A stretch of 64,000 nt of DNA. Origin: Arthrobacter sp. Y81. Lineage in GTDB: Bacteria > Actinomycetota > Actinomycetes > Actinomycetales > Micrococcaceae. Location: contig NZ_PJIL01000011.1 in the NCBI RefSeq assembly GCF_002929335.1, positions 62,001 through 126,000 of the forward strand, written 5' to 3'. The translations under genes and the position numbers were made by a program. Of the stretch, positions 17,066 through 26,209 are shown piece after piece; within the stretch, counting starts at the first letter, position 1, and each line of letters begins with the position of its first letter. The notes below the pieces were generated by a model that searched no databases, was not told the origin of the DNA, and was given only the letters and a program-made list of their open reading frames with translations.

Positions 17066-18992
17066 CGTTACTGCTCCCGTCCCCGGTGCTTTGGATAGTG
17101 CCGATGATGCTTTCCAGGTTGGCCGCGACGTGTCGGTTCATTTCGACGACTCGCGTTTGCCCTGCCGTCTCGGCCTGGGCGATGAGCCGTTTCGTCGAGC
17201 GTAGATGGTTCAAGTGCTCGGACAGGAAGTCGGGGGTGGTGACGAAGACCGGGCAGGTCAGGCATGCGTTGGCGTGGGGGCAGGCCTGTTGCAGTGGCAG
17301 CCCGCAGTACCCGTTGGGCAGGGCCATGGTGACCCGCCCCAGGTTTTCTTTCATCCAGGCCGCGTCATTGATCGCGTCATCGTGCTCAGGGCGGAGGATT
17401 TCGCCGTGGATGTTGATCTTCCGGGCTTGTTCCCAGTGCCGGCGGACGGTTTCGTCCTTGAGCCGCGCGTAGCGGGCGGTCATCTCGTGGGATTCGTGGT
17501 CCAGCAAGCGGCGGACCACTTCCTGCGGGACATCGGCGTTGATGAGCCGTGTGGCGTAGGTGTGGCGAAGCTGGTGGGCGGTGAAGCGAAACGGGCGGCC
17601 CTGTTCATCATGGAGCCCGATCGTCGTCTGCCAGGCCTGGATGTGGCCGGCGGCGGTTCCGGGGTTCCATGGCCGGTCGCCGTTTGTGGAGATTGGGGCC
17701 GGGGCAAGGTAGCGGGCTTCCGGCATGACGGCTCGGACGACAGTTGTCTGCTGGGTGATCGCGGCAGCGAGTTCGTCGTCGATCGGCAATGTCGCCTCGC
17801 GGGACATCTTGTGGTTGAAGTAGCGCAGGTAGGGGGCGTTCTGGTTGTCGTTGAGGAGGCAGTCGATTTCCAGGCGGTATGTATCGGAAAGGCGTAGCCC
17901 TGTGCGGATGAGTATCTGCATCATGAGCCGGTGCGGCTGCTCCAACTGCTCGAGCGCTTTGGTGTCCTCGATTTGGGCCATGACGAACTCCGGAAGTGCC
18001 CGAGGCAGTGCCGCCGGGCGGCGCGGATGGTCTCCCATTCGAATCCCGACAGATGGCGGCAGCGCCGGTTCCCAGTTGTTTTCGCGGACCGCCCGCAGGA
18101 ACAAGGCAGTCGAGCTCAGGGAGTAGCTGCGGCTGGCGGGACTGAGGCGGAGTCGAAGCAACAGGTTGAGGTAGACCTCGATGCTTTCCCTGGTGAAGTC
18201 CTGCACCGCGCCGCTGGCACCGGCATGTTCGGTGAAAGCGTCCGCCAGCCGCTGCAAGGCAGTCATATCCCGGTTGAGCTGGGAATAACTCGTCCCGGTG
18301 GAGATCCGCCAGCGCATGAACCGCTTCGCGAGCAGCCTCAGCCACGGCTGCGGCATGGTGCTGAACCGCAACCTGCCCTGCTGGCCGGTCCTGCCCCTGA
18401 ACCCCATGACCTCCAGCCGCCAGACATCGCGCTCGAACTCAGAGGACGCATTGGGCGGTTCCAGAAACTGTTCCAGAGCCGAGGAAAGAGCCGCATACGC
18501 CCGCCGCACCGCCGAAGAAGCATCCTGAAGCTCGGTGATTTGATCGCCGGAATCGATCAGTAACGACCCTGCTTCCCGTTGTCTCAGCCTGCCGAGCAGG
18601 CCGCGGAGGTCCTGCAACCGGAACCGTTGCCGATCCCTCGGGCTGGAAGCCAGGAGCTGGATCGCCAAGGCCAGCTCGATGCGGAGCCTTTCCGGCAAGC
18701 CGCCCAGATCCAACCTTTCAGGCCTTGTTGCTGGCCCGGACTGGGCCCGGAATTCGTCGAGACCGGGTTGGCCGAGTTTGTTCCACCGGTAGAGGTGCGT
18801 TTGACACAACTGCTTGGTACTGAGGAACCGGGCGCACCCGCCAATGCTGCAGAGCGGGAACAGGTTTCCCGCCAGCTCAGTGTCATCGAGCACAATCACA
18901 GCGGCATCAAACCGTGGCGAAAGCGCAAGGCGCATCCGAGGCAGGGCGTCGCCCGGGCCGGTGGAACCACCTCTGATTTCGCGCCGGGTCAT
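17055..18992 (-). CDS. tnpB: TnpB-like tyrosine recombinase of Tn554-type element
   Basis: A 645-residue site-specific recombinase. The C-terminal catalytic domain has RTGLRLSDTYRLEI (Arg), HQLRHTYATRL (His-x-x-Arg), LDHESHEMTARYARL (second His and the Tyr nucleophile). An N-terminal CSIGGC...C..H cluster near residues 48-66 and a C-terminal Cys-rich block (CGLPLQQACPHANACLTCP) resemble metal-binding sites of this family. ATG overlaps the tnpA stop by four bases. It acts with TnpA and TnpC. Confidence 0.92.
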   Translation of the reverse strand: MTRREIRGGSTGPGDALPRMRLALSPRFDAAVIVLDDTELAGNLFPLCSIGGCARFLSTKQLCQTHLYRWNKLGQPGLDEFRAQSGPATRPERLDLGGLPERLRIELALAIQLLASSPRDRQRFRLQDLRGLLGRLRQREAGSLLIDSGDQITELQDASSAVRRAYAALSSALEQFLEPPNASSEFERDVWRLEVMGFRGRTGQQGRLRFSTMPQPWLRLLAKRFMRWRISTGTSYSQLNRDMTALQRLADAFTEHAGASGAVQDFTRESIEVYLNLLLRLRLSPASRSYSLSSTALFLRAVRENNWEPALPPSVGIRMGDHPRRPAALPRALPEFVMAQIEDTKALEQLEQPHRLMMQILIRTGLRLSDTYRLEIDCLLNDNQNAPYLRYFNHKMSREATLPIDDELAAAITQQTTVVRAVMPEARYLAPAPISTNGDRPWNPGTAAGHIQAWQTTIGLHDEQGRPFRFTAHQLRHTYATRLINADVPQEVVRRLLDHESHEMTARYARLKDETVRRHWEQARKINIHGEILRPEHDDAINDAAWMKENLGRVTMALPNGYCGLPLQQACPHANACLTCPVFVTTPDFLSEHLNHLRSTKRLIAQAETAGQTRVVEMNRHVAANLESIIGTIQSTGDGSSNDAN

Positions 18993-20125
18993 CGACCGTC
19001 CCCTTTCAGCGGAGCGAGAGTGTCGCCGTCGGCCTCCGGCCTGTCAGGCAGCCAGCCCGCCGATGCCAGCGCCTTCCGCACGTGCCGGATCTCGAGGTGG
19101 GAATAGGTGTCGATCGTGGTCGCGACCGACGAGTGGCCCAAGAGTTTCTGGACCACCTCGGACGGGACGTTCCGGCGAAGCAGGTCCGTGGCATACGTGT
19201 GGCGGAACTGGTGCGGTGTGAAGTGAAACCCCGTACGGGCCCGCAGCCGGGCGACCAGATCAAGGACCGCCTGATAAGTCATCGGACGGCCCACGGGCTC
19301 CGCCCAAAGATTCACGAACACATAGTCGCAATCCAGCGTCCCGTATTCGTCGAACAGGTAATCTGCGAACATCCGCACCAGACCGGGCTGGACTGGAATG
19401 TCACGGTCGCCAGTCTTCGCCCTGGCGTTGTTGGCGTTCCGCCGTGCCCGCACCCTGACGATGCACTCAGCGGCGTCAATGTCCTCATGCCGTAGTCCAA
19501 GTGCTTCGCCGATCCTCATCCCGGATCCAGCCAGCAGGGCGAAAAGTAATCGATCCCGTTGATGGTCGCACGCCTCCATGACCACCGAAACCTGACCCGG
19601 GCTGAGCGTCCGCGGTATCCGGGCCGACGCCCTCCGCTTCAGCTCCTTCCCCGGCCGGGCCGAACCGCCAAGATGGGCAAGCAACGGCTTCCACGATCCG
19701 CCGCTGCCACGCCGACGCGACAGCGGCAAGAATTCGAAACTCGCCCCGTGTTGCTGATGAAACTGGTAGAACGATCCGACCGCAGATAACTTGCGGTTGA
19801 TCGTCGTCGCCGAACAATGGTCCGCCCGGCCCGTCAGGCGCCGCAGTTGTCCCGATCGCTCGGCGGGTGCTAGCCGCAGCCAGTTGGCAAAGCGGCCAAG
19901 GTCCTCCAACTGCACGTCCTGCCACCGCACCTGGGCCTGCTCGAGAAACGTAAAGAAGTCCCGCAGATCGAAGGCATAAGACCTGACCGTCCCGGGCGAT
20001 CTGTCCACGGCTTCCAAATGAGCAAGGAACCGGTCCACTGGAGCCACAACGTCGTACGAGGGGTCGATGACGGTCCAGGATTCCTCCCCTTCGTGCTGGA
20101 TCACTCGTTGAACGGACCAGGGCAT
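18989..20125 (-). CDS. tnpA: TnpA-like tyrosine recombinase of Tn554-type element
   Basis: A 378-residue tyrosine recombinase. The N-terminal SAM-like core-binding domain (VDRFLAHLEAVDRSPGTVRS) is followed by the catalytic domain with GSGMRIGEALGLRHEDI (Arg), HQFRHTYATDLL (His-x-x-Arg), LGHSSVATTIDTYSHL (His and Tyr). All catalytic residues are present, so it is probably functional. It is first gene of the tnpABC operon; about 190 bp separate it from the divergent umuD. Confidence 0.93.
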   Translation of the reverse strand: MPWSVQRVIQHEGEESWTVIDPSYDVVAPVDRFLAHLEAVDRSPGTVRSYAFDLRDFFTFLEQAQVRWQDVQLEDLGRFANWLRLAPAERSGQLRRLTGRADHCSATTINRKLSAVGSFYQFHQQHGASFEFLPLSRRRGSGGSWKPLLAHLGGSARPGKELKRRASARIPRTLSPGQVSVVMEACDHQRDRLLFALLAGSGMRIGEALGLRHEDIDAAECIVRVRARRNANNARAKTGDRDIPVQPGLVRMFADYLFDEYGTLDCDYVFVNLWAEPVGRPMTYQAVLDLVARLRARTGFHFTPHQFRHTYATDLLRRNVPSEVVQKLLGHSSVATTIDTYSHLEIRHVRKALASAGWLPDRPEADGDTLAPLKGDGR

Positions 20126-20293
20126 GGCGGCTCCTTGGAAACGAACTCATGTGCTGGCATCCGGTCTAACAGGCCAAATTGACTGAACCGTGAACTCGTG
20201 GACAACACTCCAGATAACACTTCCGACGAGCCGTGGGTGACTGTCGTAGGCCGCCCGTAGGCTACGTCAAAGACATCCAGCCAAGGGCTGAAG

Positions 20294-20307
20294 GAAACAT
20301 ATATTCG
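20294..20307. promoter_or_regulatory. candidate LexA/SOS box
   Basis: GAAACATATATTCG matches the actinobacterial SOS consensus CGAACRNRYGTTYG at 11 of 14 positions. It lies 15 bp upstream of the umuD start, inside the expected promoter. The position before an umuDC operon supports it; the mismatches lower certainty. Confidence 0.6.
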
Positions 20308-20321
20308 AATAAAGGTGTGTT

Positions 20322-20753
20322 GTGGGCATAGTTATCGGTCCCCGTGTGATAGATGCGGGCACTTCCCTGTTGTCGGTGCTGATCTCCCCGGTACGGGTCG
20401 CGGCTGGCTACCCCTCGCCGGCGCAGGACTACTTTGACGGCCGGATCGACCTCAACGAACACCTCATCAAGGACATCACCAGCACGTACGTCGTGCGGGT
20501 GTCGGGGGACTCGATGGAGGGGGCCGGAATCAGCGACGGAGACGAACTCATCGTCAACCGCGCCCTGGATCCGAAAGACGGATCGGTGGTCATCGCCGTC
20601 CTGGACGGCGAGCTGACCATCAAGCGGCTGCGGATCACGGCATCCGGAGTAGTGCTGCAGGCGGACAACCCCCGGTATCCGGACATCCGCGTTCCAGACC
20701 TGTCGGATCTTGTTATCTGGGGCGTAGCCACGCGGTGCCTGCACCATGTCTGA
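20322..20753 (+). CDS. umuD: UmuD-like S24 autocleaving protein
   Basis: A 143-residue LexA/UmuD-like S24 peptidase. The catalytic Ser is in [11 protein letters not shown] and the Lys in DGELTIKRL; the AG in RVAAGYPSP near residue 28 is the expected self-cleavage bond. RecA-stimulated cleavage would yield UmuD', the active partner of UmuC in translesion polymerase. GTG 20322 follows AAAGGTG. It overlaps umuC by 8 bp. Confidence 0.93.
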   Translation: MGIVIGPRVIDAGTSLLSVLISPVRVAAGYPSPAQDYFDGRIDLNEHLIKDITSTYVVRVSGDSMEGAGISDGDELIVNRALDPKDGSVVIAVLDGELTIKRLRITASGVVLQADNPRYPDIRVPDLSDLVIWGVATRCLHHV

Positions 20754-22044
20754 CGCGCGCGCACCGGACACGGGCCGGCGGATTGCCCTGGTCGACGTCA
20801 ACTGTTTCTACGCGTCGGCGGAGCGCGCTTTCGACCCGTCGCTGGAAGGCCGCCCCCTGGTTGTCTTATCCAACAACGACGGCTGCGCGGTCACCAGGTC
20901 CCCCGAGGCCAAGGCCCTCGGCATCCCCGTCGGCGAGCCGTGGTTCAAGATCGCGCCCCGCGTGAAGGAATGGGGGCTGGTGGCCAGGTCCAGCAACTAC
21001 GAGCTCTACGGCGACATCAGCTCGCGTGTCATGGAGCTCCTGGGCAGGTACTCGGCATGGCTGGAGGTTTACAGCATCGACGAAGCCTTCCTGGGAGTCA
21101 AAGGCACCCCGGACGAGCTCCTGCAGCTTGGCCACACCATCAAGGCGGCTGTCCGCCGCAACGTCGGAGTGCCGGTCTGCGTGGGGATTGCCAATACCAA
21201 GACCCTCGCGAAGCTGGCCAACAAATGGGCGAAGAACAACCCCGGCCTCAACGGCGTGTGCCACTGGGATGCCATGCCTGCCCAGGCCCGCGAAGCGCTG
21301 ATGCGCCGGCTCTCGGTCATAGAACTCTGGGGTGTGGCCGGCAGGCTCACCAAGCGCCTGAACGGCCTGGGTATCCATTCCATCCTCGACCTTGCAAACG
21401 CCGATCCGGTGCGGATCCGGGAGCGCTTCTCCGTGGTGCTGATGCGCACGGTCCTGGAACTCCAGGGCACTCCCTGCATCCCCATGGAAGAAGAGCGCAT
21501 CGGACGTGACCAGCTCATCTTCAGCCGGTCCTTCTCAACGCCCATCACCACCGCAGCGGACCTGCGCCAAGTCATGAGCGTGTATGCGCAGCAGGCGAGC
21601 GCCCGCCTGGCCAAACACGGGCTCCAGGCCAAGGTCCTCAATGCGTTCGCCGGCACCTCGCATTACAACCCGCTGGATACGTCATACCCGACTGTCACCG
21701 TGACGCTGCCCCTGCCCACCGCAGATCCGGTGCTGCTGACGAAGGCCTCGCATGCGCTGCTCCCCCGGCTCCAGGAAGGCATCAAGTACGTCCGCGCCGG
21801 CATCATGGTCACCGACCTCCGCCCCAGCGGACGGCAGGCGCCGCTGCCGGTATTCGCGAACCCGCATGAGGAACGCGGCATCGGAACCTTGCTGGAGGAT
21901 ATCAGCCGCAAGTACGGACGGGGTTCAGTGGGCTTGGGCCATGCCGGCATCCGGGGCGGGCCCGACTGGTCCATGGAACGCAGCATGCTCTCGCCGCGGT
22001 ACACCACCAACTGGGACGAGCTCCCGCTCGTCCGGGCAGCGTGA
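20746..22044 (+). CDS. umuC: Y-family translesion DNA polymerase V subunit UmuC
   Basis: A 432-residue Y-family polymerase. The palm carries the catalytic motifs [18 protein letters not shown] and [10 protein letters not shown]; the fingers show [18 protein letters not shown] and the little-finger region [11 protein letters not shown]. It is full length relative to the UmuC family. Paired with UmuD and led by a putative LexA box, it should act in SOS mutagenic bypass. It sits just outside the Tn554-type element; whether it travelled with that element is not determinable here. Confidence 0.95.
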   Translation: MSDARAPDTGRRIALVDVNCFYASAERAFDPSLEGRPLVVLSNNDGCAVTRSPEAKALGIPVGEPWFKIAPRVKEWGLVARSSNYELYGDISSRVMELLGRYSAWLEVYSIDEAFLGVKGTPDELLQLGHTIKAAVRRNVGVPVCVGIANTKTLAKLANKWAKNNPGLNGVCHWDAMPAQAREALMRRLSVIELWGVAGRLTKRLNGLGIHSILDLANADPVRIRERFSVVLMRTVLELQGTPCIPMEEERIGRDQLIFSRSFSTPITTAADLRQVMSVYAQQASARLAKHGLQAKVLNAFAGTSHYNPLDTSYPTVTVTLPLPTADPVLLTKASHALLPRLQEGIKYVRAGIMVTDLRPSGRQAPLPVFANPHEERGIGTLLEDISRKYGRGSVGLGHAGIRGGPDWSMERSMLSPRYTTNWDELPLVRAA

Positions 22045-22072
22045 AGCGGCAGGGCCGTCCCGCAACCTGCCC

Positions 22073-22423
22073 CTATGCCGCCAGCGGGGATCCGAACATT
22101 TCCGCGGCCCGCCGCAGCAGGTGCTCGGGGACGTCAGCTTCACCGCCGGGCCCGGTCCGGCCAAGGAATACAGCTGTTCCGCGGGTCGCGTCCGAAAGGT
22201 CGAGCCCCGCCTCATGGATGAGTTGGGCTGCCCGGATGTTCGGCGGCAGGTTCATGGAGTGGCCTTCGGCGTTGAGGTAAACATGCCAGTCGCCGCGGCT
22301 TACGGACTCCAGATGTCCCCCAACCAACTCCCGCAAGACATCCGGAGTAGCGTCGATGGCCACGGTTCGTAGGGCTTCGTCCAACCGGACCGGAATGACA
22401 AGTGCCGTACACGTAGTGCTCAT
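22073..22423 (-). CDS. DUF3846 domain protein
   Basis: A 116-residue protein with the DUF3846 pattern: an N-terminal LVIPVRLDEALRTVAID strand pair, LRELVGGHLESVSRGDWHVY, then YLNAEGHSMNLPPNIRAA and GTAVFLGRTGPGGE. DUF3846 proteins are small, of unknown function, common on actinobacterial plasmids and phages. It is convergent with umuC, ending 28 bp from it. The presence of a plasmid/phage-associated family here adds to the accessory look of this region. Confidence 0.75.
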   Translation of the reverse strand: MSTTCTALVIPVRLDEALRTVAIDATPDVLRELVGGHLESVSRGDWHVYLNAEGHSMNLPPNIRAAQLIHEAGLDLSDATRGTAVFLGRTGPGGEADVPEHLLRRAAEMFGSPLAA

Positions 22424-22532
22424 TTTTTATCCTCAGTACTCATAACTGAGAGGTCCGTCAGTCTGTTCCCGCAAACCGCCAATTTGACCGGATCAGTAAC
22501 GATGTTTTACACCGCCGGCAACGGAGCCTGCG

Positions 22533-23234
22533 TCAGGGTTCCAGCGTCTGGGCCAGCCCGGCCAGGACGGGCTCGCGGCCAAGCTCGATGTGCGAGTACG
22601 CGAGCGAATACGCCAGATCCGCCTTGCCGGCAAGGATGGCATTGCACAGTTCCATGTGTTCGTCCCGCTGGAGTTCGTTGCTGCGGTTGTGCGCGAGGCC
22701 AAAGATCCAGCGCATCCGCCCAAACAGCGGTTTTACCGATTCGATGAGGAGGCGGCTTCCGGAAAGCCGGACGATTTCGGCGTGGAACTCGGCGCTGAGC
22801 CGCACGACGTCGTCCGTCCGCCCGCCGTCGATCGCGTCCCGGGTTTCGTCCAGCAGCTCCTGAAGCAGGCGGCCGGACTCGCCGCCGGACACCCGCATGG
22901 CTGCCATCCGCGCAGCAAAAGTCTCCAGGCAGAGCCTGACGTCGAACAGCTCGTTGACGTCGGTGAGGGTCAGCCGGCGCACCACCGCGCCGCGGCGCGG
23001 GAACGTCTCCACAAAGCCGTCCTGCTCCAGTCGCTGGATGGCTTCCCGGACCGGAATCCGTGAAACGTCATAAACCTCGGAGAGCTCGCGTTCGCGCAGC
23101 CGCATGCCCTGCTCATATTTTCCGGCCACGATGCCTTCGAGGACCAGCTGGTAGACATGCTCGGCGCGGGCTTCGTCGTCGCGGCCGTTCAGCGTTTCGG
23201 GCACAGGCTTGGCCACGTTCGCATTCCCCTCCAT
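22533..23234 (-). CDS. GntR/FadR-family transcriptional regulator
   Basis: A 233-residue regulator. The N-terminal winged helix reads RLRERELSEVYDVSRIPVREAI and RLEQDGFVETFPRRGAVV. The C-terminal FCD domain has the metal-binding pattern including FHAEIVRLSG and AHNRSNELQRDEHMELCNAI. The start at 23234 is fixed by GGAGGTGACT. It is 34 bp downstream of the amidohydrolase and likely co-transcribed with it. FadR-type proteins bind TGGTNNNACCA- or TNGTATACCA-like palindromes, and such sites occur in front of three units in this island. Confidence 0.92.
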   Translation of the reverse strand: MEGNANVAKPVPETLNGRDDEARAEHVYQLVLEGIVAGKYEQGMRLRERELSEVYDVSRIPVREAIQRLEQDGFVETFPRRGAVVRRLTLTDVNELFDVRLCLETFAARMAAMRVSGGESGRLLQELLDETRDAIDGGRTDDVVRLSAEFHAEIVRLSGSRLLIESVKPLFGRMRWIFGLAHNRSNELQRDEHMELCNAILAGKADLAYSLAYSHIELGREPVLAGLAQTLEP

Positions 23235-23268
23235 ACAGTCACCTCCGGAGCCGGAGGCACGGCCCCGC

Positions 23269-24735
23269 TCAGTGTTCCACCCGAGCATACACGGGCGGAA
23301 ACAGCTCGGCCGTGGTCCTGCGGGACGCATCCCGGAGCGTGTATGCGGCCTTCATTTTGTCGAAGAGTTCCTGCCCCCTGCGGCGCCAGTATCCGAGGTC
23401 GACGCCGTCAATCTCACCGTCCGCCATCAGGGTCCTGCCGGCAACCACGGACAGCACGGCCTGCCGGGCGGTTCCGTTCAGCAGGAGTGTTCGCAGGGGG
23501 TCATCCCTGACCCCGTCGCGGAAATCATCGAGCGAAAAGGCCACCATGTCCGCCTGCGAACCCGCTTCCAGCCGCCCGAGGTCCGGGCGGCGGAGTGCGC
23601 GGGCACCACCCAGCGTGGCGGCGTCGAAGTATCCGGCCACATCCCCTGCCCCGGCATCCCCGGCCAGGATCTTCGCCAGCTGGACCCCGGCATCGATACC
23701 CCGGATCAGGTCCGGCGGGAAGGAATCGGTACCGAGCGCAATGTTGATTCCCGCCTCCCGGTATGCCCCAAACGAGTCCAGAGTGCTGCCGTAACGCATG
23801 GACGTAAGCGGGCAGTGGACGATGCTCACGCCCGAGTCCGCCAGCTTCGCCAGCTCGCCCCGGTCCTCGCCGTGGACCGCGGGGTTGCGGTCCGTGTAAG
23901 TGGCGTGCGGAATAAGGAGCCGCTCGTTGAGCAGGCCGGCCTGTTCGATGAGCTCCAGCGGCGTCACTCCGTGAGCGTCCTGGATGATCCGGCGTTCCAC
24001 CAGGCCCTGCAGGGAGTGCAGCCGGACCAGCACGTCGCGCTCCGCTGAAAGCTGGGCGGTGGCCTTCAGCAGATCGGATCCGAGGGTCTCGATCCTGCAG
24101 GGCAGAAGCACGCCCTGCACGAGAGGATCGGCCAGCCCACGTGCAAAATCGAGGAACCGCGCGGCATCCGCGAACCCGGCCGCTCCCTCGCCGTCGTCGA
24201 ACAGCACCGAGCGTTCGCCGTCCCTACGGAGCACGTTCACACCCCCGCGGTACGCCGGACCAAGATACGCCCGCAGCCCCAGCCGCCGGCTGGTGCGGGC
24301 CATCCCCGCGATCTCGTCGAAGGTCTCCGCCCACCCGGAATGGACTTCGGAGGCAATGGGCATGTAGGTGGTGATGCCGTGCAGGACCAGCTGGATCAGG
24401 GCATACTCGCGGATCTGTTGACGCTCCTCGGCCGTGAAAACGTCGGCCCGGCGGTTGCGGAAGTAGTCCTCGGACCACTGGTAGCCGGCGGCAAGCTCCG
24501 GGCCGGCCCAGCTGTCCAGCAGCAGGTGGTCCACGTCCGCCAGTGCGTCGAGGTCAATCAGGCCGGGAATGAGGAGCGCCTCGCCCAGGTGACGTTCATT
24601 ATCAACGGAACCCCGGTACTCCCGGCCGACGAACTCGATGGTGTCATCCCTGTAGACAACGCAGGCGTCATCCAGGAGAACGTGGCCGCCGTCTTCGTGG
24701 CCGAGGACGTGGCGGGCGGTAATTTTCGTGATCAA
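23269..24735 (-). CDS. amidohydrolase with atypical first metal motif
   Basis: A 488-residue member of the ATZ/TRZ-like amidohydrolase superfamily. It has the strand PGLIDLDALADVDHLLLD where most relatives carry the H-x-H of strand 1, then VLVRLHSLQG, LLIPHATYTDRNPAV, SIVHCPLTSMRYGSTLDSFG and INIALGTDSFPPD, the Asp of the final metal/catalytic site. TTG 24735 is chosen because AGAAGGGG lies eight bases before; the frame stays open to 24765. It probably hydrolyses an amide or amidine bond of an imported compound. The altered HxH means metal use may differ from the textbook. Confidence 0.82.
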   Translation of the reverse strand: MITKITARHVLGHEDGGHVLLDDACVVYRDDTIEFVGREYRGSVDNERHLGEALLIPGLIDLDALADVDHLLLDSWAGPELAAGYQWSEDYFRNRRADVFTAEERQQIREYALIQLVLHGITTYMPIASEVHSGWAETFDEIAGMARTSRRLGLRAYLGPAYRGGVNVLRRDGERSVLFDDGEGAAGFADAARFLDFARGLADPLVQGVLLPCRIETLGSDLLKATAQLSAERDVLVRLHSLQGLVERRIIQDAHGVTPLELIEQAGLLNERLLIPHATYTDRNPAVHGEDRGELAKLADSGVSIVHCPLTSMRYGSTLDSFGAYREAGINIALGTDSFPPDLIRGIDAGVQLAKILAGDAGAGDVAGYFDAATLGGARALRRPDLGRLEAGSQADMVAFSLDDFRDGVRDDPLRTLLLNGTARQAVLSVVAGRTLMADGEIDGVDLGYWRRRGQELFDKMKAAYTLRDASRRTTAELFPPVYARVEH

Positions 24736-24774
24736 CGGGACCCCTTCTCTGGTGATGTCCACCACAGTCTAAGC

Positions 24775-24788
24775 TTTGGTATTCCAAA
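24775..24788. promoter_or_regulatory. GntR-type operator 1 (amidohydrolase promoter)
   Basis: TTTGGTATTCCAAA, a 14-bp palindrome apart from its centre, 40 bp upstream of the amidohydrolase start. Related sites lie at 25008-25021 and 33736-33749. Confidence 0.75.
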
Positions 24789-25007
24789 AACGGCATTTTA
24801 TGGCCGTTTTCAGGCAGTCCGCCGCTTATTAGGCCGAAAAGGGGCGCTTCGGCAGTGGCTGGCGAGCCATGCAGGCATCCCGCGGACCCCGCCCCAGGCG
24901 AACAACAAGCACCTCCCGATGCCCGCGAATCCGGGAGAAGTGTCCGGAATGCCGGAACGTCCAAGGAGGCATGTGATTTACATCGCACCTGAGTTGCCTT
25001 ACTATTT

Positions 25008-25021
25008 TTTGGTATACAAAA
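25008..25021. promoter_or_regulatory. GntR-type operator 2 (ABC importer promoter)
   Basis: TTTGGTATACAAAA differs by one base from the perfect palindrome at 33736-33749. It lies directly in front of the importer operon, and divergently shares the 296-bp gap with operator 1. Confidence 0.75.
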
Positions 25022-25031
25022 GTTCCGGAGC

Positions 25032-26135
25032 TTGCTCCACGGACCACGAAACGAGTCCCCGTTGACCCAGCTACAGTCCACCGCCGAAGCCGGCGCCGCG
25101 AGCCCTTCCCCCGCCAGCGCCGGAACACCGGCCGGCCGGAATAGCGGACCCGCACGGTCCGGGACGTCCGGTGGCGCCGCCCCCGCAGAGGCCCGGTCGC
25201 TGCTGGCCACCGCCTGGCTGCGGATCCGCCGGAGCAAGATTGCCCTCCTGAGCCTGTGCGCGGTGGTGGCCATCATGCTGTTCGCCATCCTCGCCCCCGC
25301 GCTCAGCGCCCTGTCGGGCAACGACCCCTTCACCTCCAACACCAGCCCGGAAGTGCTGGACGATTTCCAGACTCCGGGCCTGCCGCTCCCTGGCTACATG
25401 TACCCGTCCGCGCAGCACTGGCTGGGCGTCGAGCCCGGCCTGGGCCGCGACCTCTTCGCCAGGCTTGCCTACGGCGGACAGGTCTCCCTCACGATCGCCC
25501 TGTTGTCCACGGCTGTTTCCGTGGTCCTTGGAACGGTGCTCGGCGCTGCGGCCGGCTACTTCGGCGGCAAGACCGACGCCATCATCAGCCGCATCATGGA
25601 CCTGTTCCTCGCATTTCCGCACCTGCTGCTGGTGCTCTCCCTGACGCCCATCCTGCAGTCCAGGCTCCGTGATACGCCGCTGGGCGAAGGCAGCTTCCTG
25701 CCCATGGCCTCGCTGGTGATCATCCTGGGCTTTTTCGGCTGGGCATACCTCGCCCGCATTGTCCGCGGCCAGGTTCTGAGCCTGCGGGAACGCGAATTCG
25801 TGGAAGCAGCACGGTCCTTTGGCGCCTCGCACATCAGTGTCCTTTTCCGCCAGATCATTCCCAATGTCATGGGCGTGGTCCTGGTGTACGCCACCATGCT
25901 GATCCCCACGAACATCTCCGCCGAAGCGGCGCTGTCCTTCCTCGGCGTCGGCGTCAAAGACCCCACACCGTCCTGGGGCCAGATGCTCAACGCCGCCCAG
26001 TCCGGCAACTGGTACCTCAGTGACCCCTGGTTCCTCGCCGTTCCCGGAGCCATGCTCATCGTCACGGTCCTCGCGTTCAACCTGCTCGGCGACGCCGTCC
26101 GCGACGCCCTGGATCCCAAAGCCTCCCGGCACTGA
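25032..26135 (+). CDS. ABC transporter permease, DppC/OppC type
   Basis: A 367-residue permease if started at TTG 25032; an in-frame TTG at 25062 is equally possible and neither has a strong ribosome-binding site. A long Ala/Pro/Gly-rich cytoplasmic N-terminus (about 55 residues) precedes the first helix (IALLSLCAVVAIMLFAIL). The binding-protein-dependent transport domain follows, with the EAA loop EFVEAARSFGASHISVLFRQ. It is the first gene of a five-component peptide/nickel-type importer in the unusual order C, binding protein, B, D, F. Confidence 0.9.
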   Translation: MLHGPRNESPLTQLQSTAEAGAASPSPASAGTPAGRNSGPARSGTSGGAAPAEARSLLATAWLRIRRSKIALLSLCAVVAIMLFAILAPALSALSGNDPFTSNTSPEVLDDFQTPGLPLPGYMYPSAQHWLGVEPGLGRDLFARLAYGGQVSLTIALLSTAVSVVLGTVLGAAAGYFGGKTDAIISRIMDLFLAFPHLLLVLSLTPILQSRLRDTPLGEGSFLPMASLVIILGFFGWAYLARIVRGQVLSLREREFVEAARSFGASHISVLFRQIIPNVMGVVLVYATMLIPTNISAEAALSFLGVGVKDPTPSWGQMLNAAQSGNWYLSDPWFLAVPGAMLIVTVLAFNLLGDAVRDALDPKASRH

Positions 26136-26209
26136 TCCCGCGCAGGCGTCAGCCGGCCAAGTCCCAATCCCCGCACACCTCCGTTCACCCAACCCTCAAG
26201 AGGAGCATC

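Larger units (their letters stand above)
16691..20125 (-). mobile_element. Tn554-type transposon core (tnpABC)
   Basis: Three overlapping minus-strand genes reproduce the tnpA-tnpB-tnpC order and sizes of Tn554: 378, 645 and 124 residues against about 361, 630 and 125. Elements of this type lack inverted repeats and duplications, so the ends cannot be fixed from one copy. The left end should lie between 20126 and the umuD promoter at about 20290. The right end is probably at 16430-16690, where the truncated oxidoreductase breaks off. No antibiotic-resistance cargo is visible. Confidence 0.85.
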
